DNA of 13,075 bases from Anaerolineales bacterium (GTDB lineage Bacteria; Chloroflexota; Anaerolineae; Anaerolineales; DRMV01): assembly GCA_026985785.1 (NCBI GenBank), contig JALSPT010000092.1:1-13075 (forward strand), in the 5' to 3' direction. The notes under the pieces were generated by a model. That model was not told the DNA's origin, did not search any database, and worked only from the letters and a program-made list of their open reading frames with translations. The position numbers were made by a program, and so were the translations under genes. Positions 13,058 through 13,075 of the stretch are shown piece after piece (within the stretch, counting starts at the first letter, position 1; the number at the start of each line of letters is the position of its first letter).

Positions 13058-13075
13058 TCACGCGAGGCGGAAGGC
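13058..13075 (-). CDS. Possible last codons of a convergent gene (cut by right window edge)
   Basis: On the minus strand, codons from the edge read A-F-R-L-A and then TGA (13058-13060), 17 bases before the minus-strand terminator. The terminator makes a gene end here likely, but five codons cannot show the frame or the product. Confidence 0.3.
   Translation of the reverse strand, partial: AFRLA

Noticed and set aside
12979..13075. Bidirectional terminator for the PaaK-like operon
   Set aside because: The hairpin has a T-run only on the minus strand; nothing T-rich follows on the plus strand, so I assign it to a convergent gene only.

Overview
The window is GC-rich, densely coded bacterial DNA. 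A T-box leader, rho-independent terminators, strong Shine-Dalgarno sequences, a lipoprotein-type solute-binding protein and a four-subunit 2-oxoacid:ferredoxin oxidoreductase together suggest an anaerobic or facultative Gram-positive-like or Chloroflexota lineage (Anaerolineae is my guess). This is inferred from gene content only. No mobile element, CRISPR array, rRNA or tRNA gene was seen.

Layout. (1) 1-368, minus strand: N-terminal third of a dihydropyrimidinase/hydantoinase that runs off the left edge. (2) 369-454: short divergent promoter region with back-to-back -10 elements. (3) 455-1461, plus: two membrane proteins overlapping by ATGA, an isoprenylcysteine/NnrU-type methyltransferase-like protein and a 135-residue protein of unknown function. 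(4) 1462-1921: a 460-base leader holding a sigma-A-like promoter, a 5' hairpin and a complete T-box riboswitch with its terminator. The best reading of the specifier is CTC (Leu). (5) 1922-4672: ferredoxin, alpha, beta and gamma subunits of a VorB-type 2-oxoacid:ferredoxin oxidoreductase, closed by a strong terminator. (6) 4734-12978: a second transcription unit with a good promoter, livG - acyl-CoA synthetase - livH - livM - livK - livF - PaaK-like protein. It is a branched-chain/hydrophobic amino-acid-type (HAAT) ABC importer interleaved with two adenylate-forming enzymes. (7) 12979-13075: a minus-strand terminator and probably the last codons of a convergent gene.

How it may work together. 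The T-box reads uncharged tRNA, so the oxidoreductase should be made when the cognate amino acid, probably leucine, runs short. That is biosynthetic logic. It fits the enzyme running reductively (branched acyl-CoA + CO2 + reduced ferredoxin to 2-oxoacid, then transamination) better than amino-acid oxidation. The adjacent importer with its two CoA-ligase-like proteins could supply branched or aromatic acids and activate them on entry, although it has its own promoter and no T-box. The T-box, the enzyme families and the operon order are visible in the sequence; the pathway link is inference.
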